Shown here: positions 7,033 through 15,597 of the stretch, one piece after another | How the letters are laid out: every line of letters begins with the position of its first letter | Position numbering within the stretch: the stretch's first letter is position 1 | DNA from: Cellulomonas marina | GTDB lineage: Bacteria; Actinomycetota; Actinomycetes; Actinomycetales; Cellulomonadaceae | Reading direction: 5' to 3' | Assembly (NCBI RefSeq): GCF_900111925.1 | Contig: NZ_FOKA01000007.1 | Coordinates: forward strand, 124,001 to 188,000 | Length of the DNA stretch: 64,000 nucleotides | The notes under the pieces: model-generated | Told to the model about the DNA's origin: nothing | Seen by the model: the letters and a program-made list of their open reading frames with translations, nothing else | Database searches by the model: none | Translations under genes and position numbers: made by a program

Positions 7033-8850
7033 ATGTCGAGCGCTCCCTCGCGCCCGCGGCGAGCCGCCCGCACCGCCGTGCCGACGTGGGCGGCACCCGC
7101 CGTGGCCAACCCGCGGACGATGGGTGCCGTCGCCGGCGGGTTCTGGACCGCCGGCGGCCTGCTGGGGCTGCTCGCGCTCGCCGTGCAGGGCGGTGACGTC
7201 CCGCACCTCGTGCCGCTGGCGACCCTCGCGGTGCTGTGCCTGGTGACGGGCCTCGCGCTGCTGCCCTCGGGGCCACGCCTCCCGCGCGCGGCCTTCCTGG
7301 TCATGCCGCCCGCCGGGGCGCTGGTCGTGACGACGGTCGTCCGGCTCGGCGCCGGCACCCCGCTCGCGGACGCCTACGGCACCTTCTACCTCTTCGTCGT
7401 CGTCGACACGTTCTTCTTCTTCTCCTGGCGGCTGGCCGCGTCGATGATGGCGGTCAGCGCGGTCCTGCACGTCGGCGTCGTCGTCGTGACCGGCGCGTCG
7501 ACCACCCTCGCGGTGCTGCAGGAGGGCGTGTTCCTGTGCTGCGGGTCCTTCGTCGGCTGGCTGGTGCGGCGGGCCGCGGCGGCGACGGTCGACCCCGTCA
7601 CCGAGCTGCCCAACAAGGCGGGCTTCGACCGGCTGCTCACGGAGGAGCTGCGCGCCGGCCGGGGCGCCCCCGCGGTGGTCCTGCTCGACCTCGACGGGTT
7701 CCGCCGGCTCAACGAGGTGGCGGGCGCGGAGGCCGGTGACCGGCTGCTGCGCGTCGTCGCCGCCCGCTCCCGCCGCACGCTCGGCGACGGCGTCGTCCTG
7801 GCCCGCTACGGCAGCGACGAGTTCACGGTGCTGCTGCCGCGCACGGGCGTCGACGAGGCCGCGGCGGTCGCCGACGCCCTCCGCGCCGCGTTGCTCCCCA
7901 CGACGGCGGCCGCGGGTGCCGCGGTCGCCGAGCCCGACGACAGCCCGGCCGTCCTCCTGCACCGCGCGAAGACCGCCGCCTACCGTGCCCGGTCGCTCGG
8001 CGGCGACCGCACGGTGGTGCTCGACGCGGGCGGCACCAGCGCGGCCCGGCTGCGGCGCGCCATCGCCGAGGGCGAGCTCGTCGTGCACTACCAACCCGTG
8101 GTCACGCTCCCCGACGGTGCGGTCACCAGCGCGGAGGCCCTCGTGCGCTGGACGGACCCGGAACGCGGCCCCGTGCCGCCGGACGTCTTCGTGCCCCGCG
8201 CCGAGCGGGACGGGTCCGTCGTCGAGCTCGGGCGCTTCGTGCTCGACGAGGCCGTTGCCCAGCTCGTCGCCTGGCAGGGTCGGCCGGGCCTGCCGCGGAC
8301 GGTCGCCGTCAACGTCTCCTACCTCGAGCTGTGCCGGCCCGACTACGCCGACGACGTCCTCGTGACGCTGCGCGCCGCCGGCCTGCCGCCGGCCGTCCTC
8401 GTCGTCGAGGTCACGGAGACCACGCTGGGCCGCAGCGAGGAGCACGTGCTGGAGAACCTCCGGGTGCTGCGCGAGGCGGGCGTGGGCGTGTCCATCGACG
8501 ACTTCGGCACCGGCTACTCGTCCCTCAGCCGCCTCGAGCGGATGCCCGTCACGCAGCTCAAGGTCGACCGGTCGTTCGTCGCGCGGCTGGGGCCCGGCAC
8601 GGAGCGCACGCCGGTCCTGGCGGCCGTCGTCGCGCTGGCCCGCGGGCTGGGGCTGCCCGTGGTCGCGGAGGGCGTGGAGACGGCCGAGCAGGCGGCGGCG
8701 CTGGCCGCGCTGGGCTGCACCCACGCGCAGGGCTACCACTTCGGCCGCCCGGCGCCGGCCGCGGTCCTGGGCACGGGCGACCCCGTGACGCGGCAGCGGG
8801 GCACCGGCGGCGTCGTCGTGCCGCTGCCGGTGCCCCGCCGGACCGCCTAG
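7033..8850 (+). CDS. Membrane GGDEF-EAL protein, probable c-di-GMP phosphodiesterase
   Basis: 605 residues. About five hydrophobic segments (residues 30-185, including FYLFVVVDTFFFFSW) precede a GGDEF domain (about 190-335) and an EAL domain (about 340-590). The cyclase motif reads RYGSDEF, not GGDEF, and no RxxD inhibitory site precedes it, so cyclase activity is doubtful. The EAL domain looks complete: SAEALVRW, VNVSYLEL, EVTETTLG, IDDFGTGYSS, KVDRSF, VVAEGVET and QGYHFGRP supply the metal and catalytic residues. GAGGAGG lies 6 bp before the ATG. Expected role: hydrolysis of c-di-GMP, with the degenerate domain as a possible GTP sensor. Confidence 0.92.
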   Translation: MSSAPSRPRRAARTAVPTWAAPAVANPRTMGAVAGGFWTAGGLLGLLALAVQGGDVPHLVPLATLAVLCLVTGLALLPSGPRLPRAAFLVMPPAGALVVTTVVRLGAGTPLADAYGTFYLFVVVDTFFFFSWRLAASMMAVSAVLHVGVVVVTGASTTLAVLQEGVFLCCGSFVGWLVRRAAAATVDPVTELPNKAGFDRLLTEELRAGRGAPAVVLLDLDGFRRLNEVAGAEAGDRLLRVVAARSRRTLGDGVVLARYGSDEFTVLLPRTGVDEAAAVADALRAALLPTTAAAGAAVAEPDDSPAVLLHRAKTAAYRARSLGGDRTVVLDAGGTSAARLRRAIAEGELVVHYQPVVTLPDGAVTSAEALVRWTDPERGPVPPDVFVPRAERDGSVVELGRFVLDEAVAQLVAWQGRPGLPRTVAVNVSYLELCRPDYADDVLVTLRAAGLPPAVLVVEVTETTLGRSEEHVLENLRVLREAGVGVSIDDFGTGYSSLSRLERMPVTQLKVDRSFVARLGPGTERTPVLAAVVALARGLGLPVVAEGVETAEQAAALAALGCTHAQGYHFGRPAPAAVLGTGDPVTRQRGTGGVVVPLPVPRRTA

Positions 8851-8889
8851 TGGACCGCCCGAGAAGCCGCCCGAGAGACCACCTGAGGG

Positions 8890-9981
8890 TCAGGAGCGGC
8901 CCTTCACCTCGTCCTTGGCGTCGTGCTCGCCGTGCGACATCCGCAGGGCGCGGCCCATCGCCTCGTCCTCCTCGCGCTTGGCCTGCTTCTTCTTCAGGCT
9001 GCGTACGTCGCGGGCGGGGAGCTGCAGCGCGATCTCCGCCGCGATGCCGCCCTGGAGCTCGCGGCCCCGCTCGATCTCGGCGTCGAGCTCCGCGCCGAAG
9101 AGCAGCGCGAGGTTCGTGATCCAGAGCCACAGCAGGAACGCGATGACACCACCGAAGGTGCCGTAGGTCTCGTTGTAGCTGCCGAAGTTCGCGACGTAGA
9201 AGCCGAACGCCACGGTGGCGAGGGCCCACGTGACGATCGCGAGCGCGGCGCCGAGGCTCGTCCAGCGGAACTTCGGCTGCTTGACGTTGGGCGTGAAGTT
9301 GTACAGCACGGCGACGGCGAGCACGACGAGGGCCACGATGACCGGCCACTTCGCGATGTTCCACACCGTGACGGTGACGTCGCTCAGCCCGACGAGGTCG
9401 CCGATGGACCGCGCGACCCCGCCGCTGAGCACGAGCGCGGCGATGACCACGGCCACGATGACGACGGTCACGAACGTGACGAGGATGTTCGTCGGGCGCA
9501 GCTTCCAGAACGGCCGGCCCTCCTCGACCTCGTACACCCGGTTCATGGCCCGGCCGAAGGCGCCCACGTACCCGGAGGCGGACCAGAGGGCCGTCGCGAG
9601 ACCGATGACGAGCGCGAACCCGGCCGCCGGGGTCTGCGTGAACGCCGTGAGGATGGGGCCGATCGTCTCGCCCGCGTCCGGCGCCACCTGCTCCACGACG
9701 CCGACGGCCTGCTCGACGAGCTGCGCGCCGTCGCCCACGAGGCTGAGGACGCTGACGAGCGCCAGCAGTGCCGGCGCGAGCGCGAGCACCGCGTAGTAGG
9801 TGAGCGCGGCGGCGAGGTCGGTGCACTGGTCGTCCGTGAACTCGCGCACCGTCTTGCGGAGCACGTACTTCCAGGACGGCTTCGTCAGGTCGTCCGGAGA
9901 GTCCGGCTTGCGGGGGTCCTCGGGGTCCGGGCCCTGGGCCTGCTGGTCCGCGTCCTCGTGGACGGTTGGGGACGTGCTCAT
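8890..9981 (-). CDS. YihY/BrkB-family inner-membrane protein
   Basis: 363 residues with six hydrophobic segments typical of the YihY/virulence-factor BrkB family; conserved stretches are AAALTYYAVLALAPALLAL (residues about 57-75), LWSASGYVGAFGRAMNRVY, and GGVIAFLLWLWITNLALLFGAELDAEIER. The N-terminal 40 residues are acidic and Pro-rich and the C-terminal tail is Lys/Glu/Asp-rich, both probably cytoplasmic. The family's molecular function is unsettled (often mislabelled ribonuclease BN). ATG start preceded by GGAGG. It lies downstream of a strong hairpin that separates it from the next three genes. Confidence 0.9.
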   Translation of the reverse strand: MSTSPTVHEDADQQAQGPDPEDPRKPDSPDDLTKPSWKYVLRKTVREFTDDQCTDLAAALTYYAVLALAPALLALVSVLSLVGDGAQLVEQAVGVVEQVAPDAGETIGPILTAFTQTPAAGFALVIGLATALWSASGYVGAFGRAMNRVYEVEEGRPFWKLRPTNILVTFVTVVIVAVVIAALVLSGGVARSIGDLVGLSDVTVTVWNIAKWPVIVALVVLAVAVLYNFTPNVKQPKFRWTSLGAALAIVTWALATVAFGFYVANFGSYNETYGTFGGVIAFLLWLWITNLALLFGAELDAEIERGRELQGGIAAEIALQLPARDVRSLKKKQAKREEDEAMGRALRMSHGEHDAKDEVKGRS

Positions 9982-10005
9982 GTCGATCCTCCGGGGATGT
10001 GGGGC

Positions 10006-10038
10006 GGCCCGCCCCGACGCGGGGCGTCGGGGCGGGCC
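10006..10038. terminator. Strong hairpin between the DUF3618 gene and the YihY gene
   Basis: Perfect 13-bp stem (GGCCCGCCCCGAC / GTCGGGGCGGGCC) with a 7-nt loop, 22 bp after the DUF3618 stop on the minus strand. It probably terminates the three-gene operon upstream of the YihY gene. Confidence 0.75.
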
Positions 10039-10059
10039 GGGGGTCCTACGGGTGCCGCG

Positions 10060-10809
10060 TCAGGAGGACGAGGAGGCGCGCACGTTCTGCGCGGCGTCGC
10101 CGGCCTGCTGCTTGACGCCCTGGGCGGCGTCGACGCCCTGCGCCTTGACGTCCTGCGCGGCCGCCTGGCCGTGCTCCTTGACGGTGGTGGCCGCCTCGGT
10201 GGCCCGCTCCTTGACGGCCTGGGCCGCGTCCTGCGCGGGCTCCTTGAGGTCCTGCGCGATGGAGCGCGCGACGCCCTTGGCCTCGTCGACCAGGCCCGAC
10301 GCCTGCTCCTTGGCGGCCGAGGCCGCCTGGCGCTCCTTCTCGGAGCTCGGCAGCAGCGAGCCGAGGAGCCAGCCGGCGCCGAAGGCGATGAGACCGGCGG
10401 CGAGCGGGTTGCCCGTCGCCTGGTTCTTCACGCCGGCGGCGGCGCCGCGGGCGGAGCCCGTCGTCGAGTGCAGGGCGCCCTGGACGGACCCGGCCACGCC
10501 GTGGGCGCTGCCGGAGGCGTGGTCCTTGGCGCCGTGCAGGGTGCCGGAGACCGAGTCCTTCGCGCCGTGCAGCGAGTCCTTGGCCGAGTCGGTGGCGCCG
10601 TGCACGGTGTCCGTCACCTGGTCCTTCACACCCATCACCTTCTCGCGGACGGTCTCGACGGCGCCGCCGACGGCGCTGCGCGCCTTCTCCTTCTGGCGCT
10701 CGACGACGTTGTGCGGGTTGACCTTGTCGGTGAGGGCGTCGACGTCCGCGCTGAGCTCGCTACGGGTCCGCTCGATGTCGGCGCGGATCTGGTCCGGGTC
10801 GGTGCTCAT
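10060..10809 (-). CDS. DUF3618 domain protein with amphipathic repeats
   Basis: 249 residues. The N-terminus STDPDQIRADIERTRSEL is the signature of DUF3618. The middle has repeats of the type HGAKDS/HGATDS (about residues 65-110), like late-embryogenesis-type amphipathic helices, then one hydrophobic segment (AAGLIAFGAGWLLGSLL, about 143-159), then a long Ala/Lys/Glu/Gln-rich helical tail. This arrangement suggests a membrane-tethered helical rod. The ATG overlaps the upstream stop in an ATGA. Function is unknown; this family often sits beside the holin-like gene found here. Confidence 0.85.
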   Translation of the reverse strand: MSTDPDQIRADIERTRSELSADVDALTDKVNPHNVVERQKEKARSAVGGAVETVREKVMGVKDQVTDTVHGATDSAKDSLHGAKDSVSGTLHGAKDHASGSAHGVAGSVQGALHSTTGSARGAAAGVKNQATGNPLAAGLIAFGAGWLLGSLLPSSEKERQAASAAKEQASGLVDEAKGVARSIAQDLKEPAQDAAQAVKERATEAATTVKEHGQAAAQDVKAQGVDAAQGVKQQAGDAAQNVRASSSS

Positions 10810-11258
10810 GCGTTCTTCTCCTCGTGTCCGGTCAGTGCGTTCGGGATCTTCTTCGCCGTCTCCTGGGTGCGCGGGACGCCCTTCGTGCGGGCGAGCTCCT
10901 TCTTGCCGCGCAGGGCGAGGACGGCGGCGACGATGCCCCACAGGACCGCGACGACCACGGCCGCCCAGCCCAGGCTGTCGAACAGGGTGCCCAGCGCCCA
11001 CATGAGCGCGAGCGACAGGAACAGCAGGACGAAGTGCCCCGCGACGCCCGCACCCGCGAGCATCCCGGCGCCCTTGCCCGCCTGCGTGGCCGACTCCTTG
11101 GCCTCGGCCTTGGCGAGCGCGACCTCCTGGCGCATGAGCGTCGACAGGTCGCGCGTCACCTCGCCGAGGAGCTCGCCCACGCTCGCCGACGGGCCCGGGC
11201 CGACGCCGGCGGAGCCGGCGGCGCTGGACCCGCCCGTCGTCTCGTAGGACGTGCTCAC
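10806..11258 (-). CDS. Phage-holin-family membrane protein (PF07332-like)
   Basis: 150 residues. The cytoplasmic helix LLGEVTRDLSTLMRQEVALAKAEA is the hallmark of the actinobacterial Phage_holin_3_6 family, followed by two hydrophobic segments (about residues 63-88 and 94-112) and a basic tail. Despite the name these proteins are chromosomal membrane proteins, not lysis genes; no phage genes are nearby. The GTG start shares GTGA with the upstream stop, and the stop shares ATGA with the next start, so three genes are tightly coupled. Confidence 0.88.
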   Translation of the reverse strand: MSTSYETTGGSSAAGSAGVGPGPSASVGELLGEVTRDLSTLMRQEVALAKAEAKESATQAGKGAGMLAGAGVAGHFVLLFLSLALMWALGTLFDSLGWAAVVVAVLWGIVAAVLALRGKKELARTKGVPRTQETAKKIPNALTGHEEKNA

Positions 11259-12163
11259 GGCAGGTCCTCCCGTCGCGTGGTGCCCGTGCCCGTGGCGTAG
11301 GAGTCACCCGTGGCGCCCGTGGCGGCGTCCGGGGTGGCCCACGGCTGGTCCGGGGAGCCGGAGGCGCCCAGCAGCGGGTCGGCGTCGTCGTCGACGAGGC
11401 CGGCCGTGCCGCCGAGGACGCCCGTGCCCGTGCTCGAGTCGTCGTCGTAGCCCGCCGTGTAGTCCGACGTGCCGGTCGCGAGGCCCGACGTGGCGTAGCC
11501 CGTCGTGGCGGGCGCACCGAGGCCGTACGACGAGGTCGTCGGCGCCGGCGTGTAGAGGCCGGCCGACGTGCCCGACGTCACGGAGCGGGGCACGGAGGAC
11601 TGCTCGGAGGACTGCTGGGAGGCCGCGTCCTTGGCGCCGCGCGTGAGGCGGCCGAGCACGAGCCCCGTCGCGCCGGCGATGAGGAGGAACGTGCCCGGAC
11701 GCTGCCGCGCGAAGCGGCGCACGTCGTCGAGCAGCTCGGCCGGCTCGGCGTTCTCGAGGCGCTGGGCCAGGGTCCCGACGCGCGAGGAGATCTCGTGCAC
11801 CAGGTCGGTGGCGATGCCGCCCTCGGACGGGGTGGAGGCCATCTCGCCCAGCTGGTCGCTGACGGTGCGGAGCGTGCCGGCGAGCCGGCCCTGCTGCTCG
11901 CCCGCCTGGGAGGACAGCTGCGTCCGGGCCTGGCCGAACAGGTCGCGGGCCTGCTGCGTCGCGGCCTGCGCCACGCCGCTCGCCTCGGCCTTCGCGTCCC
12001 CGAGGACGCCCTTGGCGGCCTCGGCGCCGGATGCGGCGACGTCCTTGGCCTGGTCCTTGGCGGTGTGCGCGACGCCCGACGCCTCGTCGCGGGCGGTCTG
12101 CGTCGTCCCGGCGGTACCCGTGGTCCCGCCCGTGGCGATCCCACCCTCGGCTACGTGAGTCAT
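11255..12163 (-). CDS. Hypothetical protein with apolipoprotein-like helices and one membrane segment
   Basis: 302 residues, not assignable to a named enzyme. Residues 15-105 are Ala/Gln/Lys/Glu-rich amphipathic helices (KDQAKDVAASGAEAAKG type). LENAEPAELLDDVRRFARQRPGTFLL leads into a short hydrophobic stretch (IAGATGLVLGRL, about 180-195), as in actinobacterial proteins found with DUF3618. The C-terminal third is Ser/Thr/Gly/Tyr-rich and disordered. The ATG has GGAGGAG 5 bp upstream and was preferred to an in-frame GTG 156 bp earlier, which lacks a ribosome site. It is first in the three-gene overlapping operon; an envelope stress role is inference. Confidence 0.75.
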   Translation of the reverse strand: MTHVAEGGIATGGTTGTAGTTQTARDEASGVAHTAKDQAKDVAASGAEAAKGVLGDAKAEASGVAQAATQQARDLFGQARTQLSSQAGEQQGRLAGTLRTVSDQLGEMASTPSEGGIATDLVHEISSRVGTLAQRLENAEPAELLDDVRRFARQRPGTFLLIAGATGLVLGRLTRGAKDAASQQSSEQSSVPRSVTSGTSAGLYTPAPTTSSYGLGAPATTGYATSGLATGTSDYTAGYDDDSSTGTGVLGGTAGLVDDDADPLLGASGSPDQPWATPDAATGATGDSYATGTGTTRREDLP

Positions 12164-12580
12164 GTCGTCTCCTCCAGGAGGGCCGCGCCCGGCGCCGGGG
12201 ACGGCGACGGGCACGACCGGGCGGCCGCCCCGTGGCGGTCGCCGTTGCGTGGTGGGGTGCACGCCCTGCCCGGGGTGCACCCGGTCGTGCTGGACGGTGG
12301 GAGGACCGTGTGTGCTCACGGTCCGCCCGCGGCCGTGGCCGCGGTGCTGGCGTCCCGTCCGGCCGGGCGGTCCGCCTGTGCAGCTGTGCCGGCACGAACG
12401 CCGGCGGCCGGGTCCAGGAGGACCCGTCTGACGTCGACGCTAGGGCGACCCCGGCAGGTGCGCCACCGGAACGGGCGCGCAGCCGGGCTTACGGGTGCAG
12501 CCGGGAGGAATCGGGCAGGTCGGACGCAGGCCGGACGGAGCTCGGACGGAGCTCGACGGCCTCCGTCAGCCGGCCGGGTC
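12164..12580. other. Intergenic region with a stem-loop at 12303-12324
   Basis: 417 bp without a convincing gene. It must hold the promoter of the minus-strand operon. A perfect 8-bp inverted repeat, GGACCGTG-N6-CACGGTCC (12303-12324), is visible, as are two GGGTGCAC/GTGCACCC elements about 20 bp apart (near 12254-12281). I see no clear -35/-10 pair. Confidence 0.4.
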
Positions 12581-12601
12581 GGACGGTCCGCCAGACCGTC
12601 C
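12581..12601. terminator. Hairpin immediately after the aminotransferase gene
   Basis: Perfect 8-bp stem GGACGGTC / GACCGTCC with a 5-nt loop, beginning 1 bp past the stop codon on the minus strand. A probable intrinsic terminator without T-tract. Confidence 0.65.
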
Positions 12602-12602
12602 G

Positions 12603-13691
12603 TCAGACGGGCAGGTCCGCCGTCCACGACAGCAGGAGGTCCGTGGCCTCGGGCTCGCCGACGGAGACGCGCACGCCGTCGCCGGCGAAGGGCCGGACGA
12701 GCAGCCCGGCGGCGGCGGCCGCGGACGCGAAGGCCGCGGCGCCCTGGCCCAGCGGCAGCCAGACGAAGTTCGCCTCGCTGTCCGGCACCGTGCGCCCCTG
12801 CGCCCGGAGGCCGGCCAGGAGCCTGGCCCGCTCGGCGACGACCGCGTCGACCCGGGTCCGCATCTCCCCCTGCGCCCGCAGCGACGCCAGGGCCGCCACC
12901 TGCGCGAGGGCGTTCACCCCGAACGGCGTCGACGCCGCGCGGATGCCGGCGGCCAGCCGCGGCCGGGCCAGCGCGTAGCCCACCCGCAGCCCCGCCAGCC
13001 CGTACGCCTTGGAGAACGTGCGCAGCACGACGACGTTCGGGTGCTCGCGCAGGGCGGCCAGGCCGTCGGCCGCGTCGGGGTCGCGCACGAACTCGACGTA
13101 GGCCTCGTCCACGGCGACGAGCACGTCGGACGGCACGGCCGCCAGCAGCGCGGCCAGCTCGGGCGCGCGCACCGCGGGCCCCGTCGGGTTGTTCGGCGTG
13201 CAGACGAGGACCACGCGCGTGCGGCCCGTGACGGCCGCCGCCATCGCCGGCAGGTCCAGCCGCGCCTCGGGGGTCAGCGGCACGGGCACCGCCTGCGCCC
13301 CGGCCAGCCGGACGGCGATGGGGTAGGCCTCGAAGGACCGCCACGGCAGGACCACCTCGTCGCCCGGCTCGCACACCGCCGCCAGGACGTGCTCGAGGAC
13401 CGCGACGGAGCCGCACCCGGCGACCACGCCCGCCGGGTCGACGCCGTGGTGGGCCGCGACCGCCTCGACGAGCTCCGAGGCGTACATGTCGGGGTAGCGG
13501 TTGAGGTCCGCGGCGGCGTCGGCCACGGCGGCGACGACCGAGGGCAGCGGGGGGTAGGGGTTCTCGTTCGACGAGAGCTTGTAGGCCGCGGCCCCGACGG
13601 CCGCCCGCGCTCCGGGCACGTAGGGCGGCAGGTCGGCGAGGGCGCGACGCAGCGGCACGTGCGGACGGTCCCCGCCCCGGTCTCGGCTCAC
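12603..13691 (-). CDS. hisC: Histidinol-phosphate / aromatic aminotransferase (class I/II, PLP)
   Basis: 362 residues, the usual length. It transfers an amino group between glutamate and histidinol phosphate or, in the actinobacterial Pat branch, aromatic 2-oxo acids. Visible motifs: KLSSNENPYPPLP near the N-terminus, NRYPD, the cofactor pocket CTPNNPTG, VDEAYVEF, and the Schiff-base lysine in FSKAYGLAGLRVGYAL (about residue 227). GTG start (VSRDRGG). It stands alone, not in a his operon, which fits an orphan HisC/Pat paralogue. The gene upstream is divergent. Confidence 0.88.
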   Translation of the reverse strand: MSRDRGGDRPHVPLRRALADLPPYVPGARAAVGAAAYKLSSNENPYPPLPSVVAAVADAAADLNRYPDMYASELVEAVAAHHGVDPAGVVAGCGSVAVLEHVLAAVCEPGDEVVLPWRSFEAYPIAVRLAGAQAVPVPLTPEARLDLPAMAAAVTGRTRVVLVCTPNNPTGPAVRAPELAALLAAVPSDVLVAVDEAYVEFVRDPDAADGLAALREHPNVVVLRTFSKAYGLAGLRVGYALARPRLAAGIRAASTPFGVNALAQVAALASLRAQGEMRTRVDAVVAERARLLAGLRAQGRTVPDSEANFVWLPLGQGAAAFASAAAAAGLLVRPFAGDGVRVSVGEPEATDLLLSWTADLPV

Positions 13692-13808
13692 GGTCGCCAA
13701 GGATGCCACCCGGGCGGGCGTGCCCGGGCAGGCGTGCCCGGGTGGGTCCGTCCGCGGCCGCCCGGGATCCGACCGCGGTCCCGGGGGTGCCTCTGGCAGG
13801 AACGCCGC

Positions 13809-14189
13809 ATGGCCTTCGTCGGACGCGTGCTCGTCTCGGGGGCGGCGATCTGGGTCGCCACCCTGCTGCTGCCCGGCATGCGGCTGGTCGGCGCGGAGAC
13901 CCTGCCCGGCCAGGTCGGGGTCGTGCTGCTCGTCGGGCTGCTGTTCGGGCTCGTCAACGCGGTCGTCAAACCGGTCGTCGCCGTGCTGTCGCTGCCGCTG
14001 TACGTCCTCACGCTCGGGCTGTTCCACCTCGTCGTCAACGCGCTCATGCTGCTGCTCACCGCCTGGATCAGCGAGCAGACGACGCTCGGCCTGCGCGTCG
14101 ACGGCTTCGGCACGGCGTTCGTCGGCGCCCTGGTGGTGTCGGTCGTGAGCTGGCTGCTCTCCGCGCTGACGCGGCGCGACCGGGACTGA
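13809..14189 (+). CDS. Small four-helix membrane protein (PF04020 holin-IV family)
   Basis: 126 residues with four hydrophobic segments covering almost the whole chain. FGLVNAVVKPVVAVLSLPLYVLTLGLF is the characteristic family stretch (residues about 45-70), followed by LVVNALMLLLTAWI. The family is labelled 'mycobacterial 4 TMS phage holin' but is chromosomal and of unknown function. ATG start preceded by CAGGAACGCC, giving a weak AGGA ribosome site. It stands alone between divergent and convergent neighbours. Confidence 0.88.
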   Translation: MAFVGRVLVSGAAIWVATLLLPGMRLVGAETLPGQVGVVLLVGLLFGLVNAVVKPVVAVLSLPLYVLTLGLFHLVVNALMLLLTAWISEQTTLGLRVDGFGTAFVGALVVSVVSWLLSALTRRDRD

Positions 14190-14232
14190 GCCCGCGCCGG
14201 GCCGGGACCACCCGTCCCGCCCTCGGGCGGCG

Positions 14233-15597
14233 TCACCGGTCCTCCGGCGGCCGCGCGAGCTCGACGACCGTCGTCGTCGCCGTGGTGCCGGCCGGCCCGA
14301 GCACGGCCGCGAGCGCGGCGTCGACGGCGGCCGTGCGCGGGTCGGGCCCGAGGGCCTCCGCGGCGCGGGCCGTCGCCACGTACGCCCCCAGCCCGTGGGC
14401 ACGGCTCGCCGGCAGGCCGGGGTCCCGCCGCACGACGGTGACGTCCCCGCCCACCACGTCCGGCAGGCCGTCGAGCTGCGGCACCGGGTCCGTGGGGTGG
14501 CGGTAGTGCCGGACGGGGACGCCCGGCGGCAGCGCGCGGGGCACGTCCGGCGACCCGGCGGTCAGCACGCCCCGCACGGCGTACGTCCCGGCGGCGGCGC
14601 CCGCCACGGCCTGCACGACGAGCCCGCCCTGGCTGTGCCCGGCGAGCAGCACGGGCTCGTCCGGCCCGACGCCCGCGCCCGCCAGCACCGCGAGCGCGCC
14701 GGCCGTCAGGGGGTCGGACCGCCCGGCGACGAGCTGCAGGTCGCTCGTGAGGTCGGCGGGGACCGACGTCCCGGGCCGCCACTCGACCGTCCCGGGCACG
14801 AGCAGCAGCCACGCCCGGCCCCCGTCGGGGTGGTCGAGCCGCTGCAGGCCCACCACCGCCCGCGCCCCGGGCCGGCAGGCCCAGCCGGAGGCCACCGCGC
14901 CCACGGCGGCCAGCACCCCGGCGGCGTCCCGCGGCGCCGGCACCTGCGGCGGGTCGACGACGGGCCGCACGACGACGCCGTCCCCACCCGGCCCGTCGAC
15001 GAGCCCGGCGAGGCGACCCGCGGCCACCGGCACGCCGCCGGGACCACCGACGACCTGACCCAGCACGGTCACCGCCGCGACCGGCAGGCCCCCGCCGACG
15101 AGCGCGGTCCACGCCTCACCCCGCCCCGTCCCCGCGCCGTCGAGGGGCAGGAGCGCGCGGGCGGCCGCGACCTGCGCGCGCAGGGCGAGCAGCGCGCGGC
15201 GCACCCCGTCGTCGGCCGCCGCGTAGCTCACCCGCACCTGACGCAGGTCCGCCGCCAGCGCCTCGGCGGACCGGGCCAGAGCGGCCGCTCCCCGGGGCGG
15301 CGCGGCGGCTGCCGCGATCGTCGCGCGCCCGGCGAGCGCCCCTGACGGGATCCCGCCCGGCCACCCGGCGGGCGGCCCCGGGTCGGCGAGGGCCCGGTCC
15401 GCCGCGTCGAGGGCGGCGGCGGCGCGGCGCAGGTCGGCGGCCACGCCGTCGAGGCGCGCGGCCACCACCGCGAGCAGCGCGAGGTCGGCGACGGTCGGCC
15501 CGGTCCCGCCCAGCACCTCGACCGGACCCGGCCTGACGACCCCCGCCGTGCCGACGGACCCGGTCACCACCCGCCCGGCTGCAGCTCCTTCCGTCAC
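14233..15597 (-). CDS. DUF1023-type alpha/beta hydrolase (Abhydrolase_8) linked to a WXG100-like protein
   Basis: 454 residues. The N-terminal half is Ala-rich helical (about residues 30-160), as in WXG100/ESX partner proteins; the C-terminal half is the hydrolase: LLLVPGTVEW, the DLTSDLQLVAG segment, and the nucleophile elbow LAGHSQGGLVVQAV (Ser at about residue 310), with HYRHPTDPVPQLDG and a late His in SRAHGLG as acid/base candidates. The GTG start overlaps the stop of the small upstream gene in a GTGA, so the pair is one operon. No ESX secretion ATPase is in the window. Substrate unknown. Confidence 0.75.
   Translation of the reverse strand: MTEGAAAGRVVTGSVGTAGVVRPGPVEVLGGTGPTVADLALLAVVAARLDGVAADLRRAAAALDAADRALADPGPPAGWPGGIPSGALAGRATIAAAAAPPRGAAALARSAEALAADLRQVRVSYAAADDGVRRALLALRAQVAAARALLPLDGAGTGRGEAWTALVGGGLPVAAVTVLGQVVGGPGGVPVAAGRLAGLVDGPGGDGVVVRPVVDPPQVPAPRDAAGVLAAVGAVASGWACRPGARAVVGLQRLDHPDGGRAWLLLVPGTVEWRPGTSVPADLTSDLQLVAGRSDPLTAGALAVLAGAGVGPDEPVLLAGHSQGGLVVQAVAGAAAGTYAVRGVLTAGSPDVPRALPPGVPVRHYRHPTDPVPQLDGLPDVVGGDVTVVRRDPGLPASRAHGLGAYVATARAAEALGPDPRTAAVDAALAAVLGPAGTTATTTVVELARPPEDR

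Noticed and set aside
11255..12319. Longer form of the amphipathic protein starting at GTG 12319
   Set aside because: No ribosome site; the added ~50 residues are basic and Pro-rich, unlike the rest, while GGAGGAG precedes the ATG at 12163.
10806..14189. Prophage remnant suggested by two holin-family proteins
   Set aside because: Both belong to chromosomal actinobacterial families, and no integrase, capsid, terminase or lysin genes are nearby.
14201..14218. Terminator between the convergent small membrane protein and the DUF1023 hydrolase
   Set aside because: Only a 5-bp GGGAC/GTCCC stem is visible; too weak to list as a feature.
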